A stretch of DNA of 64,000 bases, taken from assembly GCA_027624035.1 (NCBI GenBank), contig JAQBUI010000014.1:1-64000 (forward strand), read 5' to 3'. Shown here piece after piece: positions 61,201 through 64,000 of the stretch. The notes below the pieces were generated by a model. It saw only the letters and a list, made by a program, of their open reading frames with translations. It was not told the DNA's origin and made no database searches. Positions within the stretch are counted from its first letter, which is position 1. Each line of letters begins with the position of its first letter. Position numbers and translations under genes: made by a program. The DNA comes from Pseudomonadota bacterium. Its GTDB lineage: Bacteria > Pseudomonadota > Gammaproteobacteria > Pseudomonadales > Azotimanducaceae.

Positions 61201-61204
61201 CCAG
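61174..61204. repeat. 13-bp tandem duplication
   Basis: ACCAGCTCCTAGT occurs at 61174-61186 and again at 61187-61199, followed by a third partial ACCAG. It lies at the start of the broken SDR and encodes its LVLGAG strand twice, consistent with slippage. Confidence 0.85.
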
Positions 61205-61435
61205 ACAGACTGGTTTAGTCACGATTTCCTCCGATAGTCAATTTGCTGTACCTGTATCTTGAGTGTACCCGTTCGGCGCAGAGAGCACGGACCGGCCGGG
61301 CCAGTGACTCCCGGCATCCTGGGCAAAGCCGCAGCAAAGGTCCCTGGTCGTTTGGATGCTGTACCAGCCAGGGTACGGCAGGTATGATCACGACGCCATC
61401 ATGGCGGGTCGGACGACCAGAGGAGGCACTGGCGA

Positions 61436-61558
61436 ATGCTGGACCGGAATCATACCACCATTTTTGGAAGCATCCTTTCCGGCAGCCGCTCTCCTGGTTG
61501 CCATTCTTTCGGCAGACACCTTTTTGGCAGAAGAGTGGGCTGGAGGACATTCTCCTGA
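61436..61558 (+). CDS. Candidate 40-residue leader peptide overlapping the DbpA gene
   Basis: ATG 61436 is preceded by AGGAGG (61421-61426, 9 bases away), the best ribosome site in this stretch. The short frame encodes 40 residues (MLDRNHTTIFGSILSGSRSP, then a basic half) and stops at TGA 61556-61558. That stop overlaps the first codon of the helicase homology (CTGA), the arrangement of translationally coupled genes. It has no recognisable domain. Alternatively the frame is the true N-terminus of the helicase, separated by a sequencing or natural frameshift. Confidence 0.4.
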   Translation: MLDRNHTTIFGSILSGSRSPGCHSFGRHLFGRRVGWRTFS

Positions 61559-62931
61559 ACGGCTTCGAAGGGCTGGGCCTGCGCTCGCTGTTGTTAGGGA
61601 ACCTGGACAGCCTGGGTTTCGCCAACATGACGCCTATTCAGAGCGCGACCCTGCCTGCAATCATCGCCGGGCGTGACGTCATCGGGCGCGCCCGAACCGG
61701 GTCTGGCAAGACGGTGGCCTTTGGTCTGGGTTTACTCAACAAGCTGGCGGTCGAACAGTTTCGTGTACAGGCGCTGGTGCTGTGCCCCACCCGGGAACTC
61801 GCCGATCAGGTCGGCGATGAACTCAGGCGGCTGGCGCGAACCATTCACAACATCAAGATCCTGACCCTGTGTGGCGGCGCGCCGATGGGGCCGCAGATTC
61901 ATTCCCTGTCCCATGGCGCGCATATCATCGTGGGGACACCCGGCCGGGTTGCAGACCATCTGCGAAAGGGGCGCCTTGATGTCAGCCATCTGGTGACGCT
62001 GGTGCTGGATGAAGCAGACCGAATGCTGGACATGGGTTTCGAACCATCACTGCGTGAGATCACAGACTATCTTCCCGCTGATCGGCAGAATCTGCTGTTC
62101 AGTGCCACCTGGGATAGCCCGGTTCAGTCGCTGGTGGACGATCTGCTGAACGATCCGGCAAGCATCGCTGTAGATGTCGATCACGACAGCGACAGTATCG
62201 CTCAGCGTCTGTACCGAATTGACGGTGAGGCGGGAAGAATTCATGCGTTGGTGAGGTTGCTGGGCGATGCCCGCCCGACGTCAGCGCTGGTGTTCTGCAA
62301 TACCCGGCAGCAGACCGAAACCGTGGCGGGCGAGTTGAAACGAGCCGGGTTCGTGGCGGCTGCACTGCACGGTGAGCTCGAACAGCGGGACCGCGACGCT
62401 CGCCTGCTGGCTTTCAACAACCAGAGTCTGTCGATTCTGGTCGCAACGGATGTGGCAGCCCGGGGGCTGGATATTGAATTGCTTGATGCCGTGATCAACT
62501 ACGAAATCGCCCACGAACCGGAAGTACACACCCACCGTATCGGGCGTACCGGTCGTGCCGGTCGGGCTGGCCTCGCCATGACCCTGTATCAGGAGAGTGA
62601 GCGATTCAGGGTCGACAGGATCGCGAGCGCCACAGGCCAGTCGCTGCCTGAGATGGAGCTGCCCCCGCAGAGGACAGCGCCCGCCTATCGCCCGCCAATG
62701 GTCACCCTGCAGATCGATGGCGGTAAGCGAGACAAGCTCCGTCCCGGTGATCTGCTGGGAGCGCTGACGAAAGATGGTGGTCTTGATGGTGATGCTGTCG
62801 GCAAGATCAGAATTACACCCACGACAACCTATGTCGCAATTCGTCGCGCCAGCGCCGAAGACGCGCTGCGCGCAGTTGAACACGGCAAGGTCAAGGGCCG
62901 GTCATTCCGCGTTCGCCAGATGAAGGTCTAG
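61555..62931 (+). CDS. dbpA: DEAD-box RNA helicase, DbpA type
   Basis: An ATP-dependent RNA helicase with a C-terminal DbpA RNA-binding domain, which in E. coli targets 23S rRNA during 50S assembly. From CTG 61555 it has about 458 residues: Q motif FANMTPIQ, motif I ARTGSGKT, Ia PTRELA, II DEAD, III SAT, IV LVFCNT, V ATDVAARGLD, VI HRIGRTGRAG. The RNA-binding domain runs from about 385 (RDKLRPGDLLGALTKDGGLD) to the end. The family start pattern (FEGLGLRSLLL) begins right at this point. No ATG/GTG/TTG lies between 61498 and the homology. TGGAGG is 8 bases before CTG 61555; TTG 61498 is the nearest conventional alternative, without a ribosome site. Confidence 0.85.
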   Translation: MNGFEGLGLRSLLLGNLDSLGFANMTPIQSATLPAIIAGRDVIGRARTGSGKTVAFGLGLLNKLAVEQFRVQALVLCPTRELADQVGDELRRLARTIHNIKILTLCGGAPMGPQIHSLSHGAHIIVGTPGRVADHLRKGRLDVSHLVTLVLDEADRMLDMGFEPSLREITDYLPADRQNLLFSATWDSPVQSLVDDLLNDPASIAVDVDHDSDSIAQRLYRIDGEAGRIHALVRLLGDARPTSALVFCNTRQQTETVAGELKRAGFVAAALHGELEQRDRDARLLAFNNQSLSILVATDVAARGLDIELLDAVINYEIAHEPEVHTHRIGRTGRAGRAGLAMTLYQESERFRVDRIASATGQSLPEMELPPQRTAPAYRPPMVTLQIDGGKRDKLRPGDLLGALTKDGGLDGDAVGKIRITPTTTYVAIRRASAEDALRAVEHGKVKGRSFRVRQMKV

Positions 62932-63061
62932 GGAAGCTCCGAGTCAGAGGTGCCGAGGCCAGTCTGATGTTGGCGGGCAATGGGGACGGACCTCAATTGC
63001 GGGTTGCCGACAGCGTGTGATCTGGGCAGTATGGCGCCAATTGCCGTCGATGCCTGACCCC

Positions 63062-63700
63062 ATGACCGGTCACATTGCACATGCTCGCCTTCAACAACGG
63101 AAAGGTTCAACCCTGCGCCTGGCGCTGTTGCTGATGATGATTGTCCCTGGCCAAAGCATGGCGAGCGAGCCCTACTGGGTGGTGGGCAGCTTCGCCAGAA
63201 TGACTGGCGCGACTGTCTTGCAGGCCGAACTGGAGGCGAAACTGGCCGAGAATGCCTGGATTGTGCCGCACCCGGATCTGCCGCTGCACCGGGTGGTGAT
63301 GAGGGTTGCCGATGTCTCTGAGGCGCGACTGGACGCGACTGGCATCAGAGCCTGGCGTGCAGAACTCGACTTCGTGCCGGTGCCGCGTCAGGCTGCGGCC
63401 CAGCGTCCCGAACCAGCCCTGCAGAGCCCAAAAGAGGTGCCAGCGCCCGAACCAGAACCGCTTCTACCAGGTGAATCCCTGCTGGATTTCTGCCTGCGGA
63501 TTCCGGGCGATCCGTTCTGCCAAACCGTCGGGTTCCAGGCCGTACAGCGGGAGATCCAGTCAGTCGAAGCGCTCCGCAACAAACTGCTCGCTCGATGCGC
63601 GGCGGAAGCCGAACCAGCCATGAAACGCATCTGCGAACAATACAAGGCCGACTTTCCCATCCGCAAGAAAATGGGGTCAGAGTCGAATTTACAAATGTAA
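63062..63700 (+). CDS. Exported protein with an N-terminal SPOR-like domain
   Basis: A roughly 212-residue protein. The N-terminal hydrophobic segment (TLRLALLLMMIVPGQSMA) is a probable signal peptide or anchor. PYWVVGSFARMTGATVLQAE, then LPLHRVVMRVADVSEARLDA, resembles a SPOR fold, the peptidoglycan-binding domain. A Pro/Glu-rich linker (EPALQSPKEVPAPEPEPLLP) leads to a C-terminal helical part with four Cys (DFCLRIPGDPFC; ARCAAEAE; RICEQYK). The start is uncertain: ATG 63062, ATG 63050 or GTG 63017. The last eight codons are supplied by the repeat hairpin that begins at 63672. Confidence 0.65.
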   Translation: MTGHIAHARLQQRKGSTLRLALLLMMIVPGQSMASEPYWVVGSFARMTGATVLQAELEAKLAENAWIVPHPDLPLHRVVMRVADVSEARLDATGIRAWRAELDFVPVPRQAAAQRPEPALQSPKEVPAPEPEPLLPGESLLDFCLRIPGDPFCQTVGFQAVQREIQSVEALRNKLLARCAAEAEPAMKRICEQYKADFPIRKKMGSESNLQM

Positions 63701-63717
63701 ATTCGACTCTGACCCCA
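63672..63717. repeat. Perfect 22-bp inverted repeat of the GGGGTCAGAGTCG motif
   Basis: The left arm 63672-63693 (TGGGGTCAGAGTCGAATTTA then CA) pairs fully with the right arm 63696-63717 around a two-base loop. It is the same motif as at 1632, 11266 and 17784, here as a head-to-head pair. Part of the arm is translated as the C-terminus of the SPOR-like gene and supplies its stop codon TAA (63698-63700). A diverged further copy (CCGACCCCAATAA) follows near 63727. Confidence 0.9.
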
Positions 63718-63742
63718 ATTATCGGGCCGACCCCAATAATCT

Positions 63743-64000
63743 CTACATGGTTCCGAAGGCGTGTTCCAGGGAACTCCAGACCTCTCGCTCCGGTGCATTC
63801 GGGTCCTGTTCGATCCGGCTGTCTGCATCGAAGATGATGGTTGTCCGGCCACTGGCATAAGGCGCGACGTCCGCTCCCGGTTTGCCGGTCCTGGCGAACG
63901 CGATCCAGCGCGACTGCATGGCCTCGGCCAGGGCATCCGCACCGGGTTGACCTGAACCGGCGAAAGCATCGAGGCCAGGTGTGCGGTGTGATGCGAACAC
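63743..64000 (-). CDS. Carboxylesterase (type B), C-terminal part, cut by window edge
   Basis: The visible 85 residues match the C-terminus of type B carboxylesterases/para-nitrobenzyl esterases. LAEAMQSRWIAFARTGKPGA is the near-terminal conserved helix, followed by the strand TTIIFDADSRIEQDPNAPER and a closing helix. The GESAGG nucleophile motif and the rest lie beyond position 64000. The gene ends 25 bases from the repeat hairpin. Only the family can be named from this part. Confidence 0.75.
   Translation of the reverse strand: MFASHRTPGLDAFAGSGQPGADALAEAMQSRWIAFARTGKPGADVAPYASGRTTIIFDADSRIEQDPNAPEREVWSSLEHAFGTM

Noticed and set aside
1-64000. CRISPR array, rRNA operon or prophage
   Set aside because: No regularly spaced direct repeats, rRNA sequence or phage structural genes were seen.

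Overview
The window looks like a Gram-negative, aerobic, heterotrophic bacterium, most likely a gammaproteobacterium. The evidence is a DbpA-type helicase, a YbbN/CnoX thioredoxin co-chaperone, YffB, FabI, a DUF4156-type lipoprotein, a FetB permease and a tRNA-Phe with an encoded CCA end. Most of the window is GC-rich (about 62 % in a sampled line). No rRNA, CRISPR array, replication origin or intact mobile element was found.

Layout. 1-15127: a PhyH dioxygenase cut by the left edge, several alpha/beta hydrolases, a three-gene ExbB/ExbD-like membrane cassette (2814-4622), a broken PIN toxin, a quinohemoprotein alcohol dehydrogenase, an IS66 remnant beside an FkbM methyltransferase, a membrane/propeller protein, a 2-hydroxyacid dehydrogenase and an Abhydrolase_10 protein. 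15193-32249: FabI, a D-aminoacylase-type amidohydrolase, CnoX, YffB, an acyl-CoA ligase with an NSS transporter, an NfeD-SPFH-SPFH operon, a Nudix hydrolase, a second PhyH enzyme with a Ser-Gln repeat tail, FetB, an ACMSD-like amidohydrolase and a glutathione transferase.

32319-40310: a tRNA-Phe with a near-consensus promoter, then an AT-richer stretch (45 % GC in a sampled line) that looks like a decayed genomic island. It holds a broken rhodanese/ArsR remnant, a frameshifted membrane AraC regulator, an intact operon (methyltransferase, MFS transporter, sterol-desaturase-like hydroxylase, DUF2147 protein), a truncated HipBA module, a secreted Gly/Ser/Tyr-rich protein and two convergent IS91 transposase fragments.

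40572-64000: a catabolic region rich in CoA chemistry, with four CaiB/BaiF CoA-transferases, two crotonases, an acyl-CoA ligase, an acyl-CoA dehydrogenase, two more PhyH dioxygenases, SDRs, an HCCA-isomerase-type DsbA protein, a glutathione transferase and a GH2 glycosidase. It ends with a DbpA helicase that appears to start at CTG, overlapping the stop of a short upstream ORF, then a SPOR-like protein and a carboxylesterase cut by the right edge. Together these suggest activation (ligase or CoA transfer), alpha-hydroxylation, dehydrogenation and hydration of carboxylic acids of unknown identity.

Three points stand out beyond the gene list: a proton-channel-like cassette with an unusual periplasmic domain, a dispersed 87-bp palindromic repeat (three tandem copies plus distant ones), and a second short motif (GGGGTCAGAGTCG) that recurs at gene ends and forms a perfect hairpin at 63672-63717.
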